Part shown: positions 45,307 through 58,050 of the stretch, piece after piece | Numbering within the stretch: the first letter of the stretch is position 1 | How the letters are laid out: each line of letters starts with the position of its first letter | Source of the DNA: Membranipora membranacea | Lineage: Eukaryota > Bryozoa > Gymnolaemata > Cheilostomatida > Membraniporidae | DNA length: 64,000 nt | Assembly: GCA_914767715.1 (NCBI GenBank) | Contig: OU612066.1 | Coordinates: 315,001-379,000, forward strand | Reading direction: 5' to 3' | Translations under genes and position numbers: made by a program | The notes under the pieces: model-generated | Told to the model about the DNA's origin: nothing | The model's input: the letters and a program-made list of their open reading frames with translations, nothing else | Database searches by the model: none

Positions 45307-48300
45307 ATGAGTATGTATGAGAGTACTCTCTCCCTGCTATGGGAGAGATATGATCGCAGCTGGATGAACACTTTCCGTATATCTCCGGTAAGACCTGATC
45401 TCAGATTTCTTCATCTTATGTGTCTCTTATAACAACAGCGACATCATATCTGTACTGTACAGCTTGTGTTCTGCTGTACAGCGTGTTTTCTGCTGCCTCA
45501 CTGCTCATTTCTTATGGCTGATTTGTCACATGGGCTTGTTTCGTGGTAGAAATCTAACAACGCAATTAAGATTATTGATTGATGGTTGTTGAGATGCTGT
45601 CTTCGTGATGTTTGCTGATTTCCCGGAGGCATACTATGATATTCTCTATCACGGCTGTCGGCTGCTCGTCTTAATTCTGAGTTCATACTCTTACGGTCTG
45701 GTTGTCTAAGCTGTAGGCTAACTTTTATCACATTCTAACATTTTTGGGTCACCGATGTGTCAGTTTTGGTCTATATCTAGGGATTGTGATTTTTGGAATG
45801 TTTATTATAGAATGATTTTGTCAGTAAATAGGCTTGTATTGATTATCCTTTCATTATCCTTTCATTTTTGCTGCCTTGATTTCTATGGATCCAATTATCT
45901 CATCAATAATGTGTTTTTCATTTGTAATTATATCACTTTGGCAGTGAGACACAGGCAGTGTTTCACACCACTGCTGCTCCTGCCGCTGCTGCTGCCGATA
46001 CTTTGTCACACTTTAGTATTGATTACGTTGCGTCTGCTCACACCTAGTTTTATCGTATCTCGTTACAGAAGGAGTTACGTATGATGAGTTTCTCAGACAG
46101 ACCTATAGCTCGACTATGTAAGTTATGTGGACAGTTTCATAGTCCTACAGACAGTCACCTATACGACTATCATCAGCCTATTGACGATGATCTGACCTGT
46201 GAGATCTGCCTACAGCCGCTCGTCGATCCTGTAGATACCAAATGCGGACATACTTTCTGTGCCAGATGTATTAAAAACTTTTTAAAATTACAAAATGTCT
46301 GCCCTAATGACAGGAACCAGTTAGCTGCCAGCGATCTACAGGCTGCACCTATTATAATAAGAAGGTAAGAATATCTCTGTCTGTCTGTGTGTCTGTCCCT
46401 CTGTCTGTGGGTCTCTATAGTATCTCATTAGACCAGGTGATCTGTCATCAGGTCATCTCTATATCTCATTATCTGAGCATAACAGGCAAAAATAATTAGT
46501 ATTCATTAAGGCTGAATTATTTATCTGACTAGTATCTCTTCTATCTCCTCCCCACTTGTAAAACACCCATTTATTGGAGAGGTTGAGATATGATCACAAA
46601 ATGGCAAAATTAAACTTTTTGCTAATCTGGAAAAGTTTCATAAGGCTGATAATATCACAGAGTTGATTGAAATTTGCCTCAATACAACATGATTAGTTCT
46701 TTATTGATTTTTGATGCCAAAAACCTTCAACACTCTTTTCAAATTTCTCTGCTAAACTAAGAATAATATGCTTGTGTAGATCATTTCACTCTCGTGTACA
46801 GTCAATGATCACATTGACCGAGCGGCTCCATAACTGGGCGGCTCGATAACCTGTTATTCTATGGCTGCTCTACTTGTGAGAGTATTTATGACATTTTGAC
46901 CAGAAGTAAATCACTAAGTAACTAAAGAACATTATTATATACCTAAATTCTGAGATTACAGTTAAATACATAAATTCTCCCGGCTGTTCCTCCCTAATAT
47001 TATGATAATGTCCTTCTCGCCATCAAACCTTCTCTTATCCGACCTCTATACTCGACCTCTATACTCGACCTCTATACTCGACCTCTATACTCGACCTCTA
47101 TACTCGACCTCTATACTCGACCTCTATACTCGACCTCTATACTCGACCTCTATACTCGACCTCTATACTCGACCTCTATACTCGACCTCTATACTCGACC
47201 TCTATACTCGACCTCTATACTCGACCTCTATACTCGACCTCTATACTCGACCTCTATACTCGACCTCTATACTCGACCTCTATACTCGACCTCTATACTC
47301 GACCTCTATACTCGACCTCTATACTCGACCTCTATACTCGACCTCTATACTCGACCTCTATACTCGACCTCTATACTCGACCTCTATACTCGACCTCTAT
47401 ACTCGACCTCTATACTCGACCTCTATACTCGACCTCTATACTCGACCTCTATACTCGACCTCTATACTCGACCTCTATACTCGACCTCTATACTCGACCT
47501 CTATACTCGACCTCTATACTCGACCTCTATACTCGACCTCTATACTCGACCTCTATACTCGACCTCTATACTCGACCTCTATACTCGGGTTAATCACGTT
47601 ATTTTGCGTGGATGTTGTGAGATTTTCACTTATGTATATTTTTGATGATTACAGATTATTAGATAAGCTGCAGGTGGTTTGTCCCAATGTAGATTACTGT
47701 GAGGAGGTGCTGCCAAGGTGTGAACTAGAGGCTCATCTTATATACAGGTAAGTCCACATCGGCAGCGGAACATCGGCAGCGTAACATCGGCAGCGTAACA
47801 TCGGCACCGTGGCACTGTGATATAGTGTATGTGTGTATCACTGAACTATAACACACAGCCTAGTCCACAACACGCGCAGTCACCTCATAATCATGTGGAC
47901 ATTAATTGTGCCGCCTTTCCTAAAAAACACAGTATCTGCACGAGTATTTGAATGTGTGTTTAGGAGCACGAGATAATTGGGAATGGACTGATACTGATCT
48001 GCCATTGATCATCATTAATAGCGGAGAGTGGCAATTTATTAGACCATCATCTGTCAGTAATGATAGAGTTAAGTCTCCAGCTAATTTACAGTGACCAGCC
48101 GATATACGGCCCTGGCCTTCTCTAGGGGCCAGGCATTAAAACGATATGAATGTCTGTTGGCTACAGTAGAAAGCGCTCCCATCTGAACAACATCTGGGAA
48201 AACTTAGACCTACCATGATGGTAGCGCTGATAGCATGGGAGATATGTCTCTGTGTCAGCTTTATCTAAATCTTCTTCTGAAGCTTATTTATCTGTATTAA

Positions 48301-51300
48301 GCTGGAGAGTCCACACATATTTGGCACACGCAGACCTTTTTGTTTTACACTCACAAATGTGATGCACTTTGATGACTCTAATCTGTGTCACACCAGTGAC
48401 CAGGGACCATTCTCCCTGGTCACACTGATAATGATAATGATAATAATTATTATTGTTTTTGCTGCCTATAGATGTAAAGGGGCAGTAGTGAGATGTCACA
48501 GACACGACCAGGGATGTAAGTTTCAGGGACCTCGTAGTGCTATGGACAGTCATCTCTGGGAATGTGAATATACTGATGATAAAGGTGCGGTAAACCATAA
48601 TAATATAACCTGCTTAATTAATTACCTTATATTACATCTGCTCAAACTGTAATATAGTTGACCTCTTATATGATAATTGTGATGGTGGATATCTCCCCTG
48701 GTAGAGATCAATTATTACACAAAAAGGACTCAATCTGGGTGTTGTTTGTGCGTAGATTGTTTTGGTCAAGTCTTATCATGGTTGGCTGTAGATGGTTAAT
48801 GATGAGGTTTTGGTTGCGTCATAACCGTCATAAAATTGAGATTGAAATTCTCAAAATTTCAGGAATCCTATTGAAAAGTGTGCCAAATTGATATCCATTA
48901 GAATGTGTTTGTTGTTTACTGGTTAGCGGGTGGGATATAGTCAGTGTGCTGTACATGCTGAATGCTGTACACGGCGTAGCGGTGATTCTGCTATGAGGTG
49001 ATTCACCGTTTCTCTGGTACCCTAACTTCTGGTATGCATAAATTGTAGATTGAGATGAAAGTTTTTCTCACATCATCCCTCATCATAACCATGAAGGAAA
49101 AATTAATTTTTTATCTGGAAAAAAAGATGAGTGATTATTTTACAGATGAGGAGTTATCTGTGCCTATAGAGGAAGGTCAGGTGACGAGAATCTCGTTACT
49201 CCGAGGGTCATGTGACCTCGGTATGAGTATAATCGGAGGATGTGATACACCCCTGGTAAGTTACTCACTCGACTATCACCCATTAGCAGCAGATGGCACC
49301 GTAACTAACGGTCATCTAGTTATATCAATAGTTTGTGCAGCTCTCCGAATCGCTGCTCTTTTCGCTCACCACTTTTATTCACCTGTCATTCCTTACATGC
49401 ATTCCGGTCACAACAACAGGAAACTCGGGTGGATAAACCCAAAGTATTATCTGAGATTCCTGTCAGGCTTATCTCCATCTCCCCTGCATAGTCTCAGGAA
49501 TTTAACAGCTTATGTGGCTAATTATATACTGTGATGGGTCAACATATAGAACATCATCTGACATCATCGAGGGAGGGGGGGTAGCGGTCATCATCTCGCT
49601 AACAATCAACCTCATGCTTTCAAAAATACAATCAAGATGAGCCTTTATGTTCAGTAAGAGAAACCAAACAACAAACGGCCAAACTTAGTCTATATAATAT
49701 ATCGTCCATCTACCTGGTATGGCAGCAAAACAACGCTGCTCACTTTAATAGAATTATTTGCTAGAGAAATAGGAACCATGACAACGAAGCATTGTATATG
49801 ATCTTGTCTTTTGATCTATGAATAATCAATCTGATGCAAGACAATTAAAGTCAGAATTCTGTTTTGTCTCAAAATGTGACTTCCTAAGAGGTAAAAAGTC
49901 ATTTCTCTCATGACAAAAAGACTACTGTCAACACGATCTGTTATGGCAAGCAGTTTTTGTTTGCAGTCTGGTCAGAGTCTGATGTTGTATGTTATTTGAG
50001 ATCTAATACAATGCATCGTTCTTTGTAAATACAAAGTCTAATGTTAGTATTTTATCGATGAACATTCATCCACATCAGTAGGACATAATAATAACACCTG
50101 CCAGCCGACTCCCCCTCAGACGACTCCCCCTCAGACCATGTGTATATTGTATATTATAATTTGCCATATATCCAGTGTAGCCACAGCAGATTTCTGTGTT
50201 TCTTCTTATTTTTCATATTAGTTTTGATCAAATTATAGAAAGATTTATCAGGTCTACAATTGGCACTTGGGGATTTAAATCTATGAAAATTATTATAATA
50301 TGTTGTGGAATAAATAGCCGCAGAAGTGGCACAAAGAATGTATTGATGTGATTCGGACTAAAATAGATTTATGGATGCTGGAAAATATAAAGACAGCAGG
50401 AGTGAATTATGTATGATCAGAAGTCAGGGGAAGTTTGGTATACAGGGCTTCTAGTTCTAAGTCTGTAAAAGTGAGAATGAGAGAGTCGTCAGCGGACGGT
50501 GATTTATCGTTTACTCGGTGATGAATGATTCACACATCGTTTATTTTGTGTTAATATGTGGTGTCACATAGAGGGCAGATTATCACTGAGCTGAGGAGGC
50601 AGTGAGAGTTATAAATACCCGTGTACCTGATTACCCTCTCTGTCTAATAGTGCGTATCCTCACTAACCTTCTCCTCCTCCTACCAACTCTGGCGCTCACA
50701 GCAGCTGATGAGTTGCCACCTCAGCTTATGTCTCTGTTGACTTAATTAAAATCCATACAAACGCAAACTTTCTTATGTCAAGAAATTTAATTTTGTAAAA
50801 TAAGCAATTCAATTAGACACAGCGTGCTGACATGATGTCAGACTCGATAGTTTTTATTATAACACTTTCTTGATTAGTTTGGCTGAAGCTTTCTATGATG
50901 TTTCTTTTGTAAGTCAGCAAATAAATTGCAGCTTATAAATACTACACCTGCTGCTGCTGTTCAAACATTGATGACAGCAGTGATAAATGTTGATTTCACT
51001 GCACAGTTATTAAACTCATCTAATTTATTTTTGAGAAAAACTTAGCAATAAAAAATGAAATTCCATTTTTCTGATAATATTGCATTGTTAAATTAATTTG
51101 GATATAAAAATTAGAAGTCATCACCAGTTTTACGAATCCATCCTTTACTTATCATGTGTATATATATTAGCTATTGGTACATCACAAGCTAGTGTAGGTC
51201 TATATTAACCATTATCCCATAGCTTGAACTGGGAGATCACCTCGAGATCAAGTTCTACCATAGACTCTTCAGTTGAGCTCTCTCTCTCTCTCCTCTCCTT

Positions 51301-54300
51301 CTCTCTCGGGTTCAACATCCAGAATATTGTGGTAACTCTCAGTTTTAGTTTTTGGATTATTGGCAGTATTTGATATTATTATTGTTAAATCATAAACCAA
51401 TTTTTCTGTACTTGACAGGTTTCTGTCAGTGTTCAAGAAATCTTTCCTAATGGTTTGGTTGATAGGGATGATAGACTGAGACCTGGGGATCAGATATTAG
51501 AGGTAAGTTAGGAAACGTCTCTGTCATTATAATATTTTGCGATATAACACGGCTTCTTCATATAAACTGGAACCTACAATTTTGACTTGCGAGTCTATAA
51601 TTTTGTCTGGTGACACAGTCCTTGACATGTTGTTGATTAATAGCCAATGATAAGATAATAAAAACTCTGGCGGTCAACACACTCTGACAGTGGCACCCTG
51701 ATCTGGACAATCTTTGTTTTATTTCTGGAGAAAACTTGAAGAATAGCCAGCTACATCAGTGTTGAGCGTACTAATATAACAGACAGTGATATGCTGAGTT
51801 TGAGTTGGGTCACAATGCATATTATGTATGAGATTTATCCTTATACCTCTTGTTTGTAGGTTAATGGCGTTGATCTAACTCAGGCCACACATTTTCAGTC
51901 TAAGAAAGCCTTTAATCAGGTAGTACCAGTACTGAAGATGACGGTATATAGAGACAGCTCAGCCAGAAACAGACCTATAGAGAAAGAAGATATAATGAAG
52001 ATAACAATAGTCAAACAACCGGGTCGTCAACTCGGCATTAAACTAGTCGGCAAGCGGTAAGTACAATCACATCTACCTCTATATCTACCTCCACCATTAT
52101 AATAATTAAACTTTTTTAATTTTTGGCATCACTTTATATATTTCTTATGAAGTTACCAGCTTGTAATGTCAAATGTACTGTAACTGTTGGCAGCTGCTCA
52201 ACACAGCTGATAGATACCGGCTAAGTTAGCTGATAGATACCGGCTAAGTTAGCTGATAGATACCGGCTAAGTTAGCTGATAGATACCGGCTAAGTTAGCT
52301 AAGGTTAAGCTGAGTTAGCTGAGTTAGCTGAGTCAGCTAAGTTAGCTAAGTTAGCTGAGGTATGAAATTCCTCTCTCTCCACTCTATAGCTACATGGTTG
52401 TTATTTGGCACTGCATTGATATTGTCAGAAACACTTTGCCAAGTGCAGTTTTTAATTGCATCATCACATTTTCTCCTTTGAGTTCTTTCTTCATTTAAAA
52501 GCGGATCTAGGTGTTCTTGTTGTTGTATTATATTATATTTATGTTGGTATAAATCAACAGTAATGGTTTATCTAAGGAGCAACCCAAGGTTTAATATCCT
52601 TTTTCTGCATCTATAAATCAGTTTAAAACGATCTGTATTGATCTCACGTTTCAGTAACGTTCCTGGCGTTTATATCAAAGATTTAATAGCTGGTAGTGTA
52701 GCTAGCCTCGATGGCCAGCTCAAAATAGACGACAGAATCCTTGAAGTTAACTCGGATGACTTATCTATACTTAGTCAGGAGCATGCTGCTAACCACATAC
52801 AGGTAGGGCAGATAACTGCTTACATACACTAAAACTAAACACATTCGCAGCACCTGATGTCAAATTAATAATGGCGAAAGTCCATCAAGATTGCTACATC
52901 ACTTCTATCAGAATGTGGATATTTGTGTCTTGTTGATAAAATAATAAGATTCTGCATACCTGAGATGTTTTCTCTTATTTAGTAAATAAAAGTAAACATT
53001 GGTGGCTGTGAGCGACCTTCGTATGGCCCTCATTCTGACAGCTCGCTATCTTATCAATGTTGAGTTATCTGCGTTAATCCTGAAATAATACTGTTCATTA
53101 AGTCACCTTGTCTGCACTGCATGTCGGAGTGGTGATATTACATCATAGTCTCCTCACATTATGCCACTTCGCAGACATATTAATAAGGAAAGTCTCTCTT
53201 GATCTTCATGTCATCTTATTCTTAACCAGTAAATATTCAGAATGAGCCACTCATGTGTTTTGCTTTGCGAGTGAAGCGCAGGGCGTTTTTTATGGGCTGG
53301 TGGAAATTATGGTAAAGTGAAGAAGTAATTGAATGCTAATCAGGTAGCTGGGCGGTTTGTACCCAGCCCTGCTAGCAGCTGTCTGTATGTCCGGGAGGGA
53401 ATTATTTCTTTAGGTGATTTCCTCTTCTGTAAGTAGTAAAGTTTTTCTCGTTGGTTGTCACGAAGAATATGTTCTCCGTACAGCTATAGGGACTGTGGTT
53501 TGTTATGCTATTTTCACCACAGTGAGTGTAATTTTATTTTATGCTTGCTCAATTTTAGGCAGCGCATGGAAAGCTCCAGTTTGTGATATCACGTAAAACT
53601 CGTCCTCAGACACCAGATCTAATAAAGCAGTGTAACCCGTACCTGTATGACTGTGATGAGGTGGATAAGTCCTTACTTATAGACGAAAAGCTAATGGGCT
53701 CTTCTCAACATCTGCTCTGTAATAAAGAAAAAACTATTATAGTAGCTAAGGTAAGATACTTAAATATATCTTCTAGTATACTGAGCATAATATAAGGCTG
53801 GTCTGTGCCCCCCCCCACCTCCCCACCTCCCCTCCCCACCTCTCCTCCATTATCAGCTTACCCTGTGGCCTGTTATTATCAAAAGCAAAAATACCAGCCT
53901 GAATATTTGCAGCTTGTATATTATTATATTATGTATGGTTTGTTTTGTTTGTAGGCTCGAGGAGAGAGCCTCGGTATCAGTGTATCAGGAGGTCTGAATA
54001 GTCAGAGAGGAGATACTCCACTATATGTGATGAATACTTTACCTACTGGACCTGCAGCCAGGCATGGGGTTAAGGTCAGTCACACACACATTGTATCTCC
54101 TCCCCTCTCCTTCTCTCCCCTTCTCTCCCCCCCCCCCCCTCTCCCCTCCTCTCCCCTCCATTATGCATCTCGTGCCATCCTATAAACCTTTGTCTAAATT
54201 AAAACCTACGTTTACAACTCGCAGAACATTCTCCGACAGTAATGTCGATAATCTTCAAGCATGCTTAGATACCACACTTTGGGACAATCTCACAGATGCC

Positions 54301-57300
54301 AATGACAACATCAACCAGCGGACTGAAACGATACCTGACTACATTAATTTCTGCACAGACCTATGCATACCACCAAAGGAAGTTAAAAAATATGCCAACA
54401 AAAAGCCGTGGATTACAAAGCGCATTCTGGATATGATAGTTGAGAAACATGACGCCAACAAAAATGGAAATAAAAAACTCTACCATAAACTCAAAAAGCA
54501 AGTCTCAAAAGAAATAAAAAAGCCAGAGAAGAATATTCCCTAAAAATCCAACAACATTTAGCCAGTGATCCTGCAAACGCTTGGACCGACATTAAAAAAA
54601 TTAGCGGACTTCCAACCAACAACTCCAAGTCACAACCAGATATTAACTTCCAACCCGAAGAACTCAACAACTTCTTTGCCAGATTTGAGAAACAAGACAC
54701 TCAGCCACCACAACCTGCTTACAAAAACCTAACTGCTCCTCCCTGCATAATAGATGAAAAATCAGTTCTGATACAACTCAAACGCCTCAACTCTAGAAAG
54801 GGTGCTGGACCTGATGGTCTGATACCAAGAGCATTAAAACTCTGTGCTGACCAACTAGCGCCTGTAATTACGGATATATTCAACTTCTCTCTAGACTCTC
54901 AAACAACTCCTAATATATGGAAATCGGCCATCATCAAACCACTGCCAAAAACTGACAAGCCAAATCAACTTAAACACTTCCGACCAATAGCCCTGACAAG
55001 CTGCTTATGTAAAACAATGGAACGTCTGCTGAAAAGCTATATAGTTAAAAATACTCCTCTCGACAATCACCAATTTGCCTACCGAGCTAAAAGATCAACC
55101 CAGGATGCAGTATTATGCCTTATTACCACAATAACTAGTTACATAGACCTTCAAGCTGCCAACTATGCAAGATGCATATTTCTCGACTTCTCGTCTGCAT
55201 TTAACACCATCAGTGTCAGTAATCTCCTCACAGAACTGCAACATCTAGACTCCAGAGTTACAAACTGGGTGTCGAGTTTCCTGACAGGCAGAACACAAAG
55301 AACAGTAGTAAACAATATTCTCTCAACATCAATCACCACCAACACAGGAACACCCCAGGGTTCTGTCCTCAGTCCTCTATTATTCTCAGTGTATACAAAT
55401 AGGATTAGGTCAGAACAGAGCAATATAACTATTTTAAAATATGCTGATGACACTTGTATTGTTGGTTGCATCTCTGATAATAACTTGTCGAATTATTTTA
55501 ATGAGATTAATAGAATCTCTGGTCTATGCAAAGAACTAGACTTATTACTTAATCCTTCTAAAACCCAAGAGATGCTTTTCTCCACTAAGAGAGATAAACC
55601 TGACAGTCCTACTCTCGAATTAAATGGTGTAAAAATAGATTTTTGTGACAATGTTAAATATTTGGGAGTTCTCTTTGATAACAAATTACGTTTCGAAGAT
55701 CATGTCAATAATGTTGTGTCCAAAGCAAATCAGAGAATTTTTGTCATCAGAACCTTTAATTATCAGAGTACAAAGCCTTTAGCCTGCATGTTATTTAAAA
55801 GTTTTATTGTATCCATTCTAACCTACTGCCTACCTATTTTGTTCACTAGTATTTATTCACGAGACAAGAAAGCTCTGAGAAAGTTTTTTAAGCAAGGCGA
55901 CAGACTAGGTCTTGATATTGGGGACCTAGATTCAGTCATATCAAAACGTACAAAGAACCTGGCCCTGCAGATAATACATGATGACTAACATTTTTTAAAC
56001 AATTTTCTTGAGAAACTCCCCTCAGGCAGATATCGCAGCCTTAAATACAGAACTGCCTGGGGTAAAGACTCATTCCTCAGACACTTGATTTTGATATTGC
56101 AAGATATTTTTTAATCCACTAGAAGTCAGACTTTACTTTACTCATTTTGTTTATGTTTCTTTTTGGTATTCCCTACTCATGTAACAGTATAAACACTCAA
56201 TCTCGCAGCATACCTAATGTTTGTGACAAAATAAACCAACCAGCCAACCAACCTGCTAACAAAGTGTGAAGCAAAAAAACTAGGGCATGATATGCTGAGG
56301 GAGAGATAGATCGGAGAGACAAAGCGAATCTAGGGCATGATATGCTGAGGGAGAGATAGATCCGAGAGACAAAGCGAATCTAGGGCATGATATGCTGAGG
56401 GAGAGACAGATCCGAGAGACAAAGCGAATCTAGGGCATGATATGCTGAGGGAGAGACAGATCCGAGAGACAAAGCGAGAAGGATGGATCTAGCCTGTTAT
56501 AATTTGTCCTTCTATCTTTTCTCAATAATCTCAACTGCTCTACTTAAAAGATTTTAATAATTAACACTCTCTGGATGGTTACATATGGTGTTATATAGTG
56601 CTTTTAGACACTCTGGTGGTGTTATTGTTAGTGTTTAGTTGTTGTCTTGTTTGACAGTTTGATTCTCTTATGATTTGTAGAGAGGAGATATCTTGTTGTC
56701 AGTAAATGGTGCCAAAATCATGGGTCTCAGTCATAACGATGCTGTGAGAATTCTCAAAACTAAAGCCAGTCATAAAAAAGTAGAATTAAAGCTGCTCGAT
56801 ACATCAGAGACAGCGGAGGGGAGCGATAACTTCCTCCCGACGTGGATGTACTGGCTCGACCTACCCAGGTAATTATAAACTATCAACAGGTGGAGAGTCG
56901 GACAACGTCATGACTCAGTTTGAGAATAACTTAGTTTGATTAGACAGCAAAATAATGTGCGCAGACCAGAAAGTCATCATATATATGAACTCTATGGTGC
57001 AGTCTAAACAAATAACATTAAAAATGACTACTCCTTGACAATAAAGTAACTCATAGAGGTGGTTTATCTGTAAAATTGCACACTGGGCTAAGACTGTTAC
57101 CTCTGGTGTTTTAGTGGGCTGCTTGAATCAAAACAAAAACCATCGATTTAGGCCTTAATTTTGTGCTAAAAATAGAATTTTACTGCTGGATGTTTGGTGA
57201 AATGTTAAGACGAGATATTTGGTAAGTTGTTATGATGAGATGCTATGACAGTAACTGTTCTATGATTATGATGCATGTATGATTGTTGTTTAACTCCTTG

Positions 57301-58050
57301 GTATGACTGTAGGAGCTGCTGGTTGTCCCACGAAGTAAAGTTATCGAGAGAGAACGGCAGTCTGGGATTCTCTATAGCTGGGTGCTCAGATAGTCATCAT
57401 GGAGATCAGCCTGTCTTCATTAAATCTGTCAGAAGTGGATCAGCTGCAGATAAACAGAGTATCAGGTATGTATATAGCTGTTACTGAATATTAATGTGAC
57501 GTCTTACCACAGGTCCCTCGGCTTAAGAGAATAAAAACCAGCATACGCTGTATGTAGGCCAAAGGGTTATAACTAAATATGAAGATTGTCAACTAATTTT
57601 AATATGTTTTTTATTGAATTGACCTTATGTCCATCAGGCGTATATGTATGCAATTGGTTTTCAATTTTGATCAACAGTTACTTAAAAAGTTTTAAATACA
57701 GTCCTGTAATAATGTATAATGTTGTGGTTCGGCTGGCAAGCTATTTGTGTCCTAGTTGTTCTGTGTTGGTTGTTACACATAATATTGTGTCCGGTTTCTC
57801 ACACAATTATGTGGCTTATTGTGTATGCAGCTGGAGGCAACAACTGGCTTTCCTCCAGGATAAAAAGACAATAAGGTAAAAGTTTTCTGGTTTTTTTTGC
57901 AGGCGTGGCGACATTATCACATCAATAAACTACAACTCTACCAAGGGCCTTACTCACTCACAAGTTGTGTCACTTTTGAATGAATCGTCGACCAATCACG
58001 GAGCCCGTATATCACTGAACATTGTAAGCTGGCCTGGCAGTATAGTGTGA
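45307..58050 (+). CDS. LNX: LNX-type E3 ubiquitin ligase (RING, zinc fingers, four PDZ domains), complete
   Basis: Thirteen exons in phase: 45307-45387 (candidate first exon), 46069-46364, 47655-47747, 48472-48584, 49146-49255, 51419-51502, 51860-52056, 52655-52802, 53559-53750, 53955-54074, 56681-56868, 57313-57465, 57903-58050 (TGA). They give 640 aa. Exon 2 holds a C3HC3D RING (Cys71, Cys74, Cys86, His88, Cys91, Cys94, Cys105, Asp108), the unusual LNX ligand set. Exons 3-4 hold TRAF-type fingers. Four PDZ domains follow, each interrupted by introns; PDZ loops include DLGMSI, QLGIKL, SLGISV and SLGFSI. The C-terminal LNIVSWPGSIV and the WMYWLDLPR linker match LNX family ends. Animal LNX proteins ubiquitinate partners caught by the PDZ domains, such as Numb. 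The linker between fingers and PDZ1 is very short. Exon 1 is the weakest part of the model. Confidence 0.93.
47041..47587. repeat. 13-bp satellite CTCTATACTCGAC, 42 near-perfect copies
   Basis: Copies show essentially no change over 547 bp, so the array is very young or homogenised. It lies in the LNX intron between the RING and first finger exons, 68 bp before the acceptor. The plus-strand unit has neither AG nor GT, so it creates no splice-like sites in the sense direction. It also lacks stops, giving a 249-codon frame (TRPLYSTSILDLY repeats) that runs into the true finger exon; this is not a gene. Confidence 0.97.
47757..47815. repeat. 14-bp repeat near the LNX exon 3 donor
   Basis: Four copies of ACATCGGCAGCGTA with small changes, beginning about 10 bp after the donor at 47748. 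Unlike other arrays here it does not include the splice site. Confidence 0.85.
48396..48423. repeat. Short CAGGGA hairpin
   Basis: Perfect 11-bp arms GTGACCAGGGA and TCCCTGGTCAC around six bases, in the LNX intron 50 bp before the exon 4 acceptor. It shares its core with the hairpins at 3683 and 23545. Confidence 0.6.
52206..52359. repeat. 23-bp repeat GCTGATAGATACCGGCTAAGTTA
   Basis: Four copies of a 23-bp unit (GCTGATAGATACCGGCTAAG plus TTA) followed by shorter degenerate AGCTGAGTT units. In the LNX intron after exon 7. Confidence 0.9.
54140..56255 (+). pseudogene. Truncated non-LTR retrotransposon (CR1/L2-like) in a LNX intron
   Basis: A reverse transcriptase runs from an upstream linker (54160-54520) through the palm domain (open frame 55017-55988). 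Visible motifs are FLDFSSAFNTI, GTPQGSVLSPLLFSVYTN, the catalytic KYADDTCIVG, and VKYLGVLFDNKLRF. There is no endonuclease domain, so it is 5'-truncated. A one-base frameshift occurs near 54520 in an A run, and the C-terminal part after 55988 continues in another frame, so it is inactive. The end near 56255 shows AATAAACC followed by CCAACCAGCC-type short repeats, as in CR1-like 3' tails. It lies in the same orientation as LNX, inside the intron that splits PDZ3. Confidence 0.88.
56281..56478. repeat. 50-bp tandem repeat, four copies
   Basis: Copies start at 56281, 56331, 56381 and 56431 (TAGGGCATGATATGCTGAGG and onward), nearly identical. It lies just after the LINE 3' end in the LNX intron, 200 bp before exon 11. 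Confidence 0.93.

Noticed and set aside
47002-47751. A 249-codon open frame
   Set aside because: The first part is the 13-bp satellite; only the last 93 bases are a genuine LNX exon.
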